DNA from: Lentisphaeria bacterium UBA4640
Lineage (GTDB): Bacteria > Verrucomicrobiota > Lentisphaeria > Victivallales > UBA1829
Direction of reading: 5' to 3'
Length of the DNA: 64,000 bases
Assembly: GCA_002405835.1 (NCBI GenBank)
Contig: DHMO01000053.1
Coordinates: 58,393-122,392, forward strand
This document shows positions 41,967-51,641 of the stretch, in pieces. The notes below the pieces were generated by a model. That model searched no databases and was not told where the DNA came from. It saw only the letters and a program-made list of their open reading frames with translations. A program made the translations under genes and the position numbers. Each line of letters starts with the position of its first letter. The stretch's first letter is position 1.

Positions 41967-43952
41967 TCACTCAGCTTTCGGCGTTTCTGCGGCGGACTCT
42001 TCCGGCTTGACTTCCTGAACGGTCGGCTCATCATGATGCGCCGGGGGGAGACCTAGCATGGTGCGGATTTCCGCCGCATCCATTGTCTCTTTCTCCAGCA
42101 GAGCATTTGCGAGTTTGTCGAGTTCATCTCGGTGGTCGGTCAGAATCTTTGTCGCGGTATTCTTTGCGTCCATGACAAGCCGCTTGACCTCCAGGTCGAT
42201 CTCCCGGGCGGTCTCTTCGCTGAAGGATTCGCTGCGGGTGATGTCGCGTCCGAGGTAAATGTGATCGGCGCGCTCGCCGTACTGAACCGTGCCGAGCTTG
42301 TCGCTCATGCCGAACGAGCAGACCATGGCACGCGCAACTTTTGTCGCGTGTTCGATATCCGCCGCGGCTCCGCTGGTTACGTCTCCGATCACGAGTTCTT
42401 CGGCAACGCGCCCGCCCATTGCAAGTGCCATGGAGTCGAGCATTTCCAAACGGCTCTGCGAGTAACGGTCCTCATCCGGCATCATCATGGTGACGCCAAG
42501 CGCGGGGCCGCGCGGGATGATGGTGACCTTGTGCAGAGTCATTGCATGTTCGCAGTGAAGGTTGACGATCGCATGACCGGCTTCATGCCACGCGGTGAGC
42601 TTGCGTTCGCGGTCGGAGATTTTGCGGCTGCGGCGTTCGGCTCCCCAGCAGACCTTGTCGCGGGCCTCTTCGAGGTCCGCCTGGGTTGCGGCCTTGCGGT
42701 CGTTGCGGGCGGCGAGAAGCGCCGCTTCGTTGATGAGATTCGCCAGGTCGGCTCCGCTGAATCCGGAAGTCGTCTTTGCAATCACATCAAGGTCGACCGT
42801 GGGTTCCAGCTTGATGTTCTTTGCATGAACATTCAGAATCATGCGGCGACCGCGGATATCGGGCAGATCCATGACAATCTGACGGTCAAAGCGTCCGGGA
42901 CGCAGCAGTGCGGGGTCGAGAACATCCGCGCGGTTGGTTGCCGCAAGGACAATCACGCCTTCCTGCGTTTCGAGACCGTCCATCTCAACGAGCATGGCGT
43001 TGAGGGTCTGTTCACGCTCGTCATGCCCGCCGCCGATTCCGGTGAAACGGGAACGGCCGACCGCGTCGATTTCGTCGATGAAGATCAGGCACGGTGCATG
43101 TTTGCGCGCCTGTTCGAACATGTCACGGACGCGGCTTGCGCCGACGCCGACGAACATTTCCACGAAGTCGGAACCGCTGATTGCAAAGAACGGAACATTC
43201 GCCTCGCCGGCAACGGCTTTCGCCATCAGCGTTTTGCCGGTTCCCGGAGGTCCGAGAAGAAGCGCACCCTTCGGAATCTTTCCGCCGAGCATTTTGTATT
43301 TGAGCGGATCTTTGAGATAATCCACGATCTCTTTCATTTCAGCTTTTGCTTCATCGCAGCCGGCGACATCATCGAATTTCTTTTTGTTTTCGTCGGCGGT
43401 GATCATGCGGGCGCGGCTTTTGCCGAACTGCATGGCTCCGCGTCCCGACATTTTCATCTGACGGGAGAAGAGGAAATAGATGAATCCGATGATGAGGAAG
43501 CCGACCAGAAGATTGACCAGCAGACTGGTCCACCAGCTGTCGCGCTGAAGGATCTCAACCTTCTTGACCTTGTTCAGACCGTCCATGATTGCGGGCGTCT
43601 TGATGACACGGGCGGAATAATAGAGTTTGGAGCCGTTTGCTGCGGAAACCGTAAGATCGGTGGTGTTCGGCGCAGCGGGTGCGGATTTGTATTCGCCGCG
43701 AATCTGCAGGACCTCTTCCGATTCGGGGGTGATAACCGCGGTGACGACATTTCCCGCTCCGAGATTCTGTTCAAACTGGGTCTGATTCCAGTCGACACGG
43801 TCTCCCGTTGACGGGTTGTATTTATATACGAAGAGAGTCACCATCAGAATGATGAGGAGCAGCCATACGAATACGGAGACCGGAGGCCGGCGGGAAGGTT
43901 GACCGGGTCTGTTTGCGGGCGGCGGAGTGTTGTTTCCGGGATCGTTGCTCAT
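41967..43952 (-). CDS. ftsH: ATP-dependent zinc metalloprotease FtsH
   Basis: Membrane-bound AAA protease that removes damaged membrane proteins and regulators. The 661-residue chain has two membrane helices (about 26-43 and 140-163) around a periplasmic domain. The AAA module has GPPGTGKT, FIDEIDAVGR and the second-region-of-homology arginines, and the protease site is HEAGH near residue 455. A Pro-rich N-terminal tail precedes the first helix. It may be co-transcribed with DUF167, whose start lies at its stop. Confidence 0.97.
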   Translation of the reverse strand: MSNDPGNNTPPPANRPGQPSRRPPVSVFVWLLLIILMVTLFVYKYNPSTGDRVDWNQTQFEQNLGAGNVVTAVITPESEEVLQIRGEYKSAPAAPNTTDLTVSAANGSKLYYSARVIKTPAIMDGLNKVKKVEILQRDSWWTSLLVNLLVGFLIIGFIYFLFSRQMKMSGRGAMQFGKSRARMITADENKKKFDDVAGCDEAKAEMKEIVDYLKDPLKYKMLGGKIPKGALLLGPPGTGKTLMAKAVAGEANVPFFAISGSDFVEMFVGVGASRVRDMFEQARKHAPCLIFIDEIDAVGRSRFTGIGGGHDEREQTLNAMLVEMDGLETQEGVIVLAATNRADVLDPALLRPGRFDRQIVMDLPDIRGRRMILNVHAKNIKLEPTVDLDVIAKTTSGFSGADLANLINEAALLAARNDRKAATQADLEEARDKVCWGAERRSRKISDRERKLTAWHEAGHAIVNLHCEHAMTLHKVTIIPRGPALGVTMMMPDEDRYSQSRLEMLDSMALAMGGRVAEELVIGDVTSGAAADIEHATKVARAMVCSFGMSDKLGTVQYGERADHIYLGRDITRSESFSEETAREIDLEVKRLVMDAKNTATKILTDHRDELDKLANALLEKETMDAAEIRTMLGLPPAHHDEPTVQEVKPEESAAETPKAE

Positions 43953-44055
43953 TGCGTTTTCTTTTTCCTTGTAGTTAAGAGCTGGAATTCCATAATAGCG
44001 CAGCGCCGGGAGAATCCCGGCGCGCGGTTTTCTATTCGGGAGAACAGTGTGTGTT

Positions 44056-44571
44056 TTATTTCTTCAGCAGGATTACGACAAGAACAATGCCCGCGATAAT
44101 CACCAGCGTCAGGACCGCAAGCATGGCGATGATGACGATGTTGCTGATGTTTTTCTTCTGCATTTTTCCCTGCGAGACCGCCTCCAGACGCTTCAGGGTG
44201 GAAGTGCCGACCGTTGAAGTGTTGTCGATCTTGATGTTGGTCATCGTTTTCAGTTCGCGCGTACTGCCTTTTTCCTGGCAGTCGTAGAGCATCTCCACGT
44301 TTCCGAGCTGGATCATATCGCCGCTTTTGAGCACGACGTCGCCCGTGACGGGAACGGAGCTGACTTTGGAACCGTTCGTGGAATTGTGGTCTCTCAGGAT
44401 ATAGGTCGGACCTTTTCGGATGAAATCGGCATGATAGGAACTGATGGAGGGATCCTTGATGCAGATGTCACGCGCGTCGGCGCGGCCGGCGGTATGAATA
44501 TCTTTGGTCAGTTCGAAGACTTTTCCCCGGAACTGTTCCGAAAGAACGATCAGTTTTGGTGTTTCAGACAT
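44056..44571 (-). CDS. FHA-domain protein with C-terminal membrane anchor
   Basis: A 171-residue protein. The first 95 residues are a forkhead-associated domain that binds phosphothreonine peptides: GRADARDI, SISSYHADF, DHNSTNGS and LKSGDMIQLG are all in order. A linker rich in Thr and Ser (STVGTSTLKR) leads to a single tail helix (about 144-168) and a LLKK end. It is therefore tail-anchored with the FHA domain in the cytoplasm. No Ser/Thr kinase is in the window. A GC-rich hairpin (44003-44023) lies between it and ftsH but lacks a T-run on this strand. Confidence 0.85.
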   Translation of the reverse strand: MSETPKLIVLSEQFRGKVFELTKDIHTAGRADARDICIKDPSISSYHADFIRKGPTYILRDHNSTNGSKVSSVPVTGDVVLKSGDMIQLGNVEMLYDCQEKGSTRELKTMTNIKIDNTSTVGTSTLKRLEAVSQGKMQKKNISNIVIIAMLAVLTLVIIAGIVLVVILLKK

Positions 44572-44713
44572 GGCAACTCCTCATGGCTTGCAGAAATTTG
44601 ATTTGCTGACACATCGGGGAACATAACGCGCATTTCCGCTCTTGTCAATAGCGAAAACGAAGAAATTTCAAAAAAAAACTGGATATTTTCTTCAATTTTT
44701 TCAGAAAAAGGAC

Positions 44714-44741
44714 TGGAAAAATCGTAAGAGAGGATTATATT
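44714..44741 (+). promoter_or_regulatory. Putative promoter of tig-clpP-clpX
   Basis: TGGAAA (44714-44719), a 16-base spacer and TATATT (44736-44741). The leader before the trigger factor start would be about 65 bases. Confidence 0.45.
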
Positions 44742-44810
44742 CATAAGTTCAGAAGTTTTTAAACGAACACAAGACGTGTCACACAAATAAAAATATGAAA
44801 GGTGGATCAA

Positions 44811-46133
44811 ATGTCTGCTGAGTCTCTGAAGAACGCCGTACAGGTCGAGTACAAGGAAACCGCTCCCTGCACGCAGGAAGTTTCCGTTAAGGTTCCGGCT
44901 GCCGAAGTCGAAAAAATGTTCAACGAAATCGTGAAGGAAGTTTCCCGCGAAGTCCAGATTCAGGGTTTCCGCAAAGGCAAAGTGCCCGCGGCTCTCGTCA
45001 AGGCCCGTTTCGCGCAGAACATCGTTGAAGACACCGCAAAGCAGATCCAGAATGCCGCAATCGAAAAGATTCAGGGCGAACGCGACCTCGTCGCTGTCAC
45101 CGCTCTCGACGACGGCAAGAAGGCTCCCGAAGCCAAACAGGATTATGAATTCAAGGTGACGATCGAAGTTGCTCCGGTTCTCAACCTCCCCGATTACAAG
45201 AAGCTCACGATTGAAGTTCCCAAGAGCGAAGACAAAGCAAAACTCATCGACGAGCGCATTGCCAACCTCAAGGACATCTATGCGGACGACGTCAAAGTCG
45301 ACACCGAGTCCAAGGCGGAAGACATGCTCAAGGTTTCCTACGAGACCGACTTCACCCCGGCGGAAGACGCAACCCCGTCCCTCAAGCGCATGGCGAAGGC
45401 TGACGAAGCCTGGATCTGGCTGCATGAACCCGAATACGTCCCGGGCGCAAACGCCGCTCTGACCGGTGCGAAAGCCGGCGAAACCAAAGAGTTCACCGCT
45501 GTTTTCCCGGCCGACTGGCGCGAATCCGGACTTGCCGGCAAGACTGTCAAGTACACCGTCAAGATCAATGAAATCGAGCGCAAACAGCCGATCACCGACG
45601 ACGCTGTTCTCGCTGAAAAGCTCCACATGGAGTCTTTTGACAAGCTGAAAGAGGAAATCACCAAGTCCGTTGATGCGAAGATCGAAGCGGACCGCAAGAA
45701 CGCCGCCAGTGAGAAAGCTCTCGACATTCTGATGGCGAGCGTTGGCGAAATCCCCCTTCCGCAGAGCATTCTCGACGGCGAAACCGAACGTGAATTCTCC
45801 AAGATTGCGAATCTACTCGTCCGCAGCGAAGAGGATGTTGAGAAGTTCAAAGCCGAAAAGGACAAACACCTTGAAGACGCCAAGAAGGCCGCGGAAAAGA
45901 GCCTGAAGCAGTTCTTCGTCATCCGCAAGATCGCGGAAGCCGAGAAAATCGAAGTCTCCAAGGATGAATTCGATGCTCAGATCAAGCAGATGAGCGCCTA
46001 CTTCGGCTACAAGGAAAAAGATCTGCTCAAAGCCATTCGCGGCAACGGCGCGATCGGCGAAATCCACGCGGACCTGCTCACCGGCAAAGTCCTTGACAGC
46101 ATCGTCAAGACCGCCGAACTCAAAGAAGTCTGA
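44811..46133 (+). CDS. tig: Trigger factor
   Basis: Ribosome-associated chaperone and prolyl isomerase. The 440-residue protein has the ribosome-docking motif GFRKGKVPAALVKARF near residues 53-68, a middle isomerase-type domain (LKVSYETDF; WLHEPEYVPGANAALTG) and a long helical C-terminus. The ATG at 44811 has AAAGGTGG at the right distance; an in-frame GTG at 44802 lies on it. It leads the usual tig-clpP-clpX set. Confidence 0.96.
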   Translation: MSAESLKNAVQVEYKETAPCTQEVSVKVPAAEVEKMFNEIVKEVSREVQIQGFRKGKVPAALVKARFAQNIVEDTAKQIQNAAIEKIQGERDLVAVTALDDGKKAPEAKQDYEFKVTIEVAPVLNLPDYKKLTIEVPKSEDKAKLIDERIANLKDIYADDVKVDTESKAEDMLKVSYETDFTPAEDATPSLKRMAKADEAWIWLHEPEYVPGANAALTGAKAGETKEFTAVFPADWRESGLAGKTVKYTVKINEIERKQPITDDAVLAEKLHMESFDKLKEEITKSVDAKIEADRKNAASEKALDILMASVGEIPLPQSILDGETEREFSKIANLLVRSEEDVEKFKAEKDKHLEDAKKAAEKSLKQFFVIRKIAEAEKIEVSKDEFDAQIKQMSAYFGYKEKDLLKAIRGNGAIGEIHADLLTGKVLDSIVKTAELKEV

Positions 46134-46169
46134 GTCCGTTTTTAACAACAAACTGAAAGAGAGGATTGC

Positions 46170-46769
46170 ATGATTAAGAACTCAATGCTTGTTCCGATGG
46201 TCGTCGAACAGACCGGCCAGGGCGAACGCGGATACGATATTTACTCCCGTCTGCTGAAAGACCGGATCATTCTTCTCGGCACCCCGATTGACGACACCGT
46301 GGCGAACCTCATTGTCGCGGAGCTGCTCTATCTTCAGTCCGAAGATCCGAAAAAAGATATTGACCTTTACATCAACAGTCCGGGCGGCGTCATCACCTCC
46401 GGTCTCGCAATCCTCGACTGCATGAAAGTCATTTCGTGCGACGTCAAGACCTACTGCGTCGGTCAGGCTGCGAGCATGGCCGCGGTTCTCCTCTGCGCGG
46501 GAACCAAAGGAAAACGCTTCGCCCTGCCCAACGCACGGGTCATGATTCACCAGCCGCGCGGCGGCTCCGAAGGCACCGCCGCCGACATCGATATCCAGGC
46601 GAAGGAAATCCTCGCCATGCGCACAAAACTCAACCAGATCATTGCCTCCTCCACCGGACAGACCATTCAGAAGGTTACGCGCGACACCGACCGCGACTAC
46701 TTCATGTCCGCAGAGGAAGCTCTGAAGTACGGAATCGTTGACAGCATCATTCCGCACCGGGCTGTCTGA
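46170..46769 (+). CDS. clpP: ATP-dependent Clp protease proteolytic subunit
   Basis: Serine protease core that degrades proteins fed by ClpX or ClpA/ClpC. The 199-residue sequence shows catalytic Ser102 (GQAASMAAV) and His127 (VMIHQPRGG), with an Asp of the DRDYFMSAEEAL segment as the third member. GAGAGG precedes the start. It lies between tig and clpX. Confidence 0.98.
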   Translation: MIKNSMLVPMVVEQTGQGERGYDIYSRLLKDRIILLGTPIDDTVANLIVAELLYLQSEDPKKDIDLYINSPGGVITSGLAILDCMKVISCDVKTYCVGQAASMAAVLLCAGTKGKRFALPNARVMIHQPRGGSEGTAADIDIQAKEILAMRTKLNQIIASSTGQTIQKVTRDTDRDYFMSAEEALKYGIVDSIIPHRAV

Positions 46770-46779
46770 GAGGTGCGCA

Positions 46780-48069
46780 ATGGCTGATAAACACGGCGAC
46801 ATTCCCCGCTGTTCCTTCTGCGGACGTTACGCCGACGATCCGTCGATCGGGCAGATCATCTCCAGCCCCTCCGGGGCTTCGATCTGCTCCGATTGCATCA
46901 AGTCCTGCGAAGAGATTCTGAATCCCGCCCTCAAAGCGAAAAATTCCGCGAAGGGCGGCAAACAGACCGATCCGGTTGCGGGACTCAAGGTTCCCAAGCC
47001 GGTGGAAATCAAGGCGGAACTCGACAAGTTCATCATCGGTCAGGATCAGGCGAAAAAGATCCTCTCCGTCTCCGTCTACAATCATTACAAGCGTCTTCAG
47101 ACACACTCCTCCGCAGTCGCGCAGGACGATGTGGATGTGGAGAAGAGCAATGTCCTGCTGATCGGTCCGACCGGAAGCGGCAAAACGCTCTTTGCCCGCA
47201 CGCTCGCCAAAATGCTGGATGTTCCGTTCTGCATTGCCGATGCAACCACGCTCACCGAAGCGGGATATGTCGGCGAAGACGTTGAAAACATCATTCTGCG
47301 TCTGCTTCAGGCGGCGGATTTCGATGTTGCGCGCGCTCAGATCGGCATCATCTATGTCGATGAGATCGACAAGATCGCGAAAAAGAGCGAAAACGTCTCC
47401 ATCACCCGCGACGTTTCCGGCGAAGGTGTGCAGCAGGCCCTCCTCAAAATTCTGGAAGGAACCGTTGCGAACGTTCCCCCGAAAGGTGGACGCAAACACC
47501 CGAATCAGGAATACATCCAGGTCGATACCACCAATATTCTGTTCATCTGCGGCGGCGCATTTGTCGGACTCGACAAAATCATTCAGCGCCGCATCGGCAA
47601 ACGGGTGCTCGGATTCAACCGCCAGCAGTCCGACGTGCAGCAGGCGATTGAACTCGACAGCTCCGTTGCGCTTTCGCATACGGAACCAGAAGACCTGGTG
47701 CGCTACGGCATCATTCCGGAATTCATCGGACGTCTCCCCGTCGTTGCGGCGCTCCGTCCGCTGACAAAGGACGATCTCGTCAAGATTCTGATCGAACCGA
47801 AAAACGCAATCACCAAGCAGTATGAAAAACTGATGGCGATGGAAGGCGTCAAACTCGTGTTCGAAAAGGATGCGCTTGACGCAATCGCGCAGAAGGCCAG
47901 CGATAAGGGTACCGGCGCCCGCGGACTCCGTTCCATCATCGAAAGCCTTATGCTCGATCTGATGTACGACATTCCGTCGCGCTCCGATGTGGAAACCTGC
48001 ATCGTTACGCGCAAAACGGTTGAGACCGGTGTGCCGAAGCTGGTCAAACGCAAAAATTCGGCAAAATAA
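46780..48069 (+). CDS. clpX: ATP-dependent Clp protease ATPase subunit ClpX
   Basis: AAA unfoldase that delivers substrates to ClpP. The 429-residue chain has an N-terminal zinc domain (CSFCGRY and CSDCIKSCEEI), Walker A GPTGSGKT, Walker B IIYVDEIDKIA and sensor motif GTGARGLRSI. The IGF-type loop that docks on ClpP should be RRIGKRVLGF, where LGF is the IGF counterpart. The start at 46780 follows GAGAGG; an upstream frame to 46738 overlaps clpP and has no ribosome site. Confidence 0.97.
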   Translation: MADKHGDIPRCSFCGRYADDPSIGQIISSPSGASICSDCIKSCEEILNPALKAKNSAKGGKQTDPVAGLKVPKPVEIKAELDKFIIGQDQAKKILSVSVYNHYKRLQTHSSAVAQDDVDVEKSNVLLIGPTGSGKTLFARTLAKMLDVPFCIADATTLTEAGYVGEDVENIILRLLQAADFDVARAQIGIIYVDEIDKIAKKSENVSITRDVSGEGVQQALLKILEGTVANVPPKGGRKHPNQEYIQVDTTNILFICGGAFVGLDKIIQRRIGKRVLGFNRQQSDVQQAIELDSSVALSHTEPEDLVRYGIIPEFIGRLPVVAALRPLTKDDLVKILIEPKNAITKQYEKLMAMEGVKLVFEKDALDAIAQKASDKGTGARGLRSIIESLMLDLMYDIPSRSDVETCIVTRKTVETGVPKLVKRKNSAK

Positions 48070-48077
48070 GCTCTGCC

Positions 48078-48104
48078 GCGGTTCCGGAATCTCGCCGGAA
48101 CCGC
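48078..48104 (+). terminator. Intercistronic hairpin after clpX, weak terminator
   Basis: A perfect 10-base-pair stem (48078-48087 with 48095-48104) and a seven-base loop lie between clpX and proB, but no T-run follows. It may be a partial terminator or an RNA-stabilising hairpin. Confidence 0.45.
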
Positions 48105-48123
48105 CTGTTCATCGGGGGAAAAT

Positions 48124-49263
48124 ATGGAAAAGAACCTTCAGATCCGAAAAGAATTAGTCTCATCCTGTAAACGAATTGTCATCAAAGCCGGAACCCGTCT
48201 GCTGACCGATCCGGAAGCTCTTGCGCTTCTGATCCGCCAAATCAAAATGCTCCGTGATTCCGGAATACAGGTTCTTTTTGTCTCATCCGGCGCAGTCGGA
48301 ACGGGAATGCGCACACTCGGACTCAAGAAACGTCCGCGCAAACTCTCGGAAGTCCAGGCTCTCGCCGCAATCGGTCAGATCCGTCTCATGTCGGTGTACG
48401 AAGCCGAATGTGAACGCCTCGGCTTCCACGCCGCGCAGATTCTGCTTACGGCGGACGACCTCCGTTCGCGCGAGCGTCATCTGAATGCGCTCAACTGTAT
48501 TGAAGCTCTTCTCGCGCAGGATATTCTGCCGATCATCAATGAAAACGACCCCATTTCCGTTGATGAACTGAAATTCGGCGACAACGATATTCTCGCCGCC
48601 CTCCTCGCCTCCATGACCCGCTCCGACCTCGCAATCATCCTGACGACCGTCGACGGTCTCATGCGTCCGAATCCCGACGGCTCGCTTGGAGAACGCATCT
48701 CGCTGGTCCAGGGGGTAACCGATGAACAGCGGAATATGGCAAATGGAACCGACGACGCCAGCATGTCGATCGGCGGCATGAAATCCAAGCTCCGCTGTGC
48801 GGATATTCTCAACTCCGCAGGTGAATGCCTCTGGATCGCCTGCGGAAAAGATCCGCATGTCATCGAAAAAATCTTCCGCGGTGAAGATATCGGAACGGTT
48901 TTCATTCCGCGTCACCGCACAAAAGTGGAATCGCGCAAACGCTGGATTGCGACCTTCGCGAAAACTTCCGGCAAAATCATCATCGACTCCGGCGCGGAAC
49001 ATGCTCTTGAAACCCACGGAAGCAGTCTGCTGCCCGCCGGCATGAAGTTCGTTCAGGGAACATTCAAGCGCGGAAGCGTCGTTGAAATCTGCTCGCTGAA
49101 CGGGGAAACCATTGGCAAGGGACTTGTCAACTTCTCCTCCGAAGACTGCATGAAACTGATCGGCTGCCAGAGCACGAAAATTCACGACATTCTCCGCTGC
49201 GACGCCGACCATGAAATCATTCACCGCAACAATATGGCGATCCTCAAGGACGCGCAGGAATAA
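48124..49263 (+). CDS. proB: Glutamate 5-kinase
   Basis: First step of proline synthesis, phosphorylating glutamate. The 379-residue chain contains the amino-acid kinase domain (IVIKAGTRLLTD; VSSGAVGTGM; INENDPISVDELKFGDND) and a C-terminal PUA domain from about residue 280. The proA gene, usually next to proB, is absent here; miaB follows after three bases. Confidence 0.95.
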   Translation: MEKNLQIRKELVSSCKRIVIKAGTRLLTDPEALALLIRQIKMLRDSGIQVLFVSSGAVGTGMRTLGLKKRPRKLSEVQALAAIGQIRLMSVYEAECERLGFHAAQILLTADDLRSRERHLNALNCIEALLAQDILPIINENDPISVDELKFGDNDILAALLASMTRSDLAIILTTVDGLMRPNPDGSLGERISLVQGVTDEQRNMANGTDDASMSIGGMKSKLRCADILNSAGECLWIACGKDPHVIEKIFRGEDIGTVFIPRHRTKVESRKRWIATFAKTSGKIIIDSGAEHALETHGSSLLPAGMKFVQGTFKRGSVVEICSLNGETIGKGLVNFSSEDCMKLIGCQSTKIHDILRCDADHEIIHRNNMAILKDAQE

Positions 49264-49266
49264 TCC

Positions 49267-50598
49267 ATGAACGTTTACATCAAAACCTACGGCTGCCAGA
49301 TGAACGAGCGCGACAGCGATGCCGCCGCCGCAATGCTCGCCGCCGACGGACATAACATCGTGCAGACCGAAGAGGCTGCCGATCTCATCATTCTGAACAC
49401 CTGCAGCGTGCGCGATCAGGCGGAACGCAAAGCCATCGGCAAACTCGGCATTCTGAAGCGACTGAAAGAGGATCATCCGAATCTTCTTTTCGGCATCATG
49501 GGCTGTATGGCGCAGAGCCGCGGAACGGAACTGCTGAAAGCGATTCCGCATCTCAATTTCGCTGTCGGAACCGATAAAATTCACGAGCTTCCGGAAATCG
49601 TTTCGGAACTGGCGAAAAAGCATAAAATCGAATCCACCGGACATGACAACCTCAGCGATGTCGACGGCATTGATGCGCACACGGTCAAGCACGGATTTTC
49701 AGATTTCATTTCGATCATGCGCGGCTGCAACCGCTTCTGCACTTACTGCATCGTTCCATACGCACGCGGACGCGAGCGCAGCCGTTCTCCGGAAGGGATT
49801 ATTGAGGAAGCGCGCAAACTGGCGGAATCCGGAGTGAAGGAAATCATGCTCCTCGGACAGAATGTCGCCGCATACGGCATCGACGGAATCCAATTTCCCG
49901 ACGATGTTTCCCCGTTCGCCGATCTGCTGGAATCGCTGGCAAAAATCGAGGGAATCAAGCGCATCCGCTTCACCTCCCCTCACCCCGCATTTTTCAACAC
50001 GCGTCTGATTGATGCAATTGCAAACACACCGAAAGTCTGCAACAGCGTTCATCTTCCGCTGCAGTCCGGCTCGAACCGCATCCTGAAGGCGATGAACCGC
50101 CCGTATACGGCGGAACAGTACATGCACATCGTCAATGAGCTGAAACGCAAATGCGGAGAAATTGCATTCTCCACTGACATCATCGTCGGCTTCCCCGGAG
50201 AGACCGATGAAGATTTCGAAGAAACACGCCGCATTCTGAATGAAGTCGGTTACGACAACGCCTATATTTTCAAGTACTCCCCGCGCAAAGGCACCAAAGC
50301 TGCCGAGCTGCTGACCGATGATGTTCCGCAATCCGTCAAGGAAGAACGCAATCAGATTCTGCTTGCCGACCTTGCCAAAACCTCCGAGCGTGCAAACGAC
50401 AAATTTGTTGGACGGACACTGGAAGTTCTCGCGGAAGGCGTCAGCAAACGCAACTCCGCACGCTGGTGCGGACGCACGGAGCTGAGCAAGCTCGTCGTGT
50501 TCGAACCGGATGATGCAATCAGACCGGGCGACCTTGTGCAAGTGCACATCAAACACGCGACCGCCATGACGCTCTTCGGCGATCTGGTACGCGGCTGA
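49267..50598 (+). CDS. miaB: tRNA-2-methylthio-N6-dimethylallyladenosine synthase
   Basis: Adds a methylthio group to the isopentenylated A37 of tRNAs reading UNN codons. The 443-residue enzyme has the N-terminal methylthiotransferase domain with its auxiliary cluster cysteines (YGCQMNERDS, NTCSVRDQAE, GCMAQSRG), the radical SAM motif GCNRFCTYCIVPYARG and a TRAM domain at the end. It touches the next gene by one base. Confidence 0.96.
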   Translation: MNVYIKTYGCQMNERDSDAAAAMLAADGHNIVQTEEAADLIILNTCSVRDQAERKAIGKLGILKRLKEDHPNLLFGIMGCMAQSRGTELLKAIPHLNFAVGTDKIHELPEIVSELAKKHKIESTGHDNLSDVDGIDAHTVKHGFSDFISIMRGCNRFCTYCIVPYARGRERSRSPEGIIEEARKLAESGVKEIMLLGQNVAAYGIDGIQFPDDVSPFADLLESLAKIEGIKRIRFTSPHPAFFNTRLIDAIANTPKVCNSVHLPLQSGSNRILKAMNRPYTAEQYMHIVNELKRKCGEIAFSTDIIVGFPGETDEDFEETRRILNEVGYDNAYIFKYSPRKGTKAAELLTDDVPQSVKEERNQILLADLAKTSERANDKFVGRTLEVLAEGVSKRNSARWCGRTELSKLVVFEPDDAIRPGDLVQVHIKHATAMTLFGDLVRG

Positions 50599-51641
50599 TG
50601 GATTCCGCCCCCGCCATATCCGTTCTCTTTCCGGTCTACAATACGGAAAAGTATCTGGCGGAAGCTCTGGATTCTCTCGAAGCGCAGACCTTCCGGAACT
50701 TTGAAATCATTGCCGTCAACGACGGCTCAACCGACCGATCCGGAGAGATTCTGCGGGATTATGCGGCGCGCTTTCCGAATATCCGGCTGATTGAACAGCC
50801 GAATTGCGGCAAGCCGGCGGCACTGAATGCCGGACTCGACCTGGCTTCCGGTGACTGGATCGCGATCATGGATTCCGATGACGCCGCCGCGCCGGAATAT
50901 CTTGCGCATCTCTACGCCTCAGCGCAGGAAACCGGAGCGGATCTGGTTTCCTGCGGCTATGAACTTATCTATCCGGAATGCCGGATTCTGCGCGATTCCC
51001 GCTGGGCATGTGCTGCACCGCACTCGCTCGCAGAATTTCCGGAACTGCTTTTCCTGGACAATACGAACTGGAACAAACTCTACCGGATGCAGATGCTGAA
51101 AAAGTACAATATCCGCTTTGACCGGGAGTTGAAAATGGCGGAAGACCTGCCGTTTTTCTTTCAGACTCTTCTTGCGGCGAACCGGATTGCCGTCATCCCG
51201 CAGCCGCTTTACTTTTACCGTCAGGAGCGCGAAGGACAGCTCTCCGCCATTGATGACGTGCGCTGTTTCTCGGTTTTCCGCGCATTCGGAGATACAAACC
51301 GTTTCATTGAAGAACACGGCTTCGATTACATCCGCCCCTGGCTGCTTCATTCTGCACTGAGCCTTTTTGCCTACATGTATGAACGCGCAAAGCCGGAATT
51401 CCGGGAAGAGTTCTTCGGGAAAATGAACGCTTATTTTCATTCCATCGGCTGCACGCCGCACACAAAGATTCCGCCGGGCCCGTGGCGCGGAGCATCGGCA
51501 CCCGATAAAGTCCGCTGGGGAATGCTCCGCATTCTGCACCCGCTGTCGCTCCGCGCAATTTTGCGGAACGACAGAACGGCTTACGACAGGCTTATCGCAT
51601 TCCGTCTTTTCCTGCTGAATCTTTTCCGCAAGCTCAGCTGA
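50598..51641 (+). CDS. Family 2 glycosyltransferase
   Basis: A 347-residue GT-A enzyme with ISVLFPVYNTEKYL, VNDGSTDRS, PAALNAGLDLASGDWIAIMD and the metal-binding DSDD. It probably extends a surface polysaccharide or lipopolysaccharide; donor and acceptor are not readable. Its start overlaps the miaB stop by one base, and its stop overlaps that of the AraC gene on the other strand by eight bases. Confidence 0.92.
   Translation: MDSAPAISVLFPVYNTEKYLAEALDSLEAQTFRNFEIIAVNDGSTDRSGEILRDYAARFPNIRLIEQPNCGKPAALNAGLDLASGDWIAIMDSDDAAAPEYLAHLYASAQETGADLVSCGYELIYPECRILRDSRWACAAPHSLAEFPELLFLDNTNWNKLYRMQMLKKYNIRFDRELKMAEDLPFFFQTLLAANRIAVIPQPLYFYRQEREGQLSAIDDVRCFSVFRAFGDTNRFIEEHGFDYIRPWLLHSALSLFAYMYERAKPEFREEFFGKMNAYFHSIGCTPHTKIPPGPWRGASAPDKVRWGMLRILHPLSLRAILRNDRTAYDRLIAFRLFLLNLFRKLS

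Noticed and set aside
42132..43811. 559-residue plus-strand open frame opposite ftsH
   Set aside because: The ftsH frame carries every AAA and HEAGH motif; the opposite frame is a mirror of codon bias.
44003..44023. GC-rich hairpin between the FHA gene and ftsH as a terminator
   Set aside because: The nine-base-pair stem is perfect, but on the minus strand, where both genes lie, no T-run follows. On the plus strand a TTTT follows but no gene ends there.
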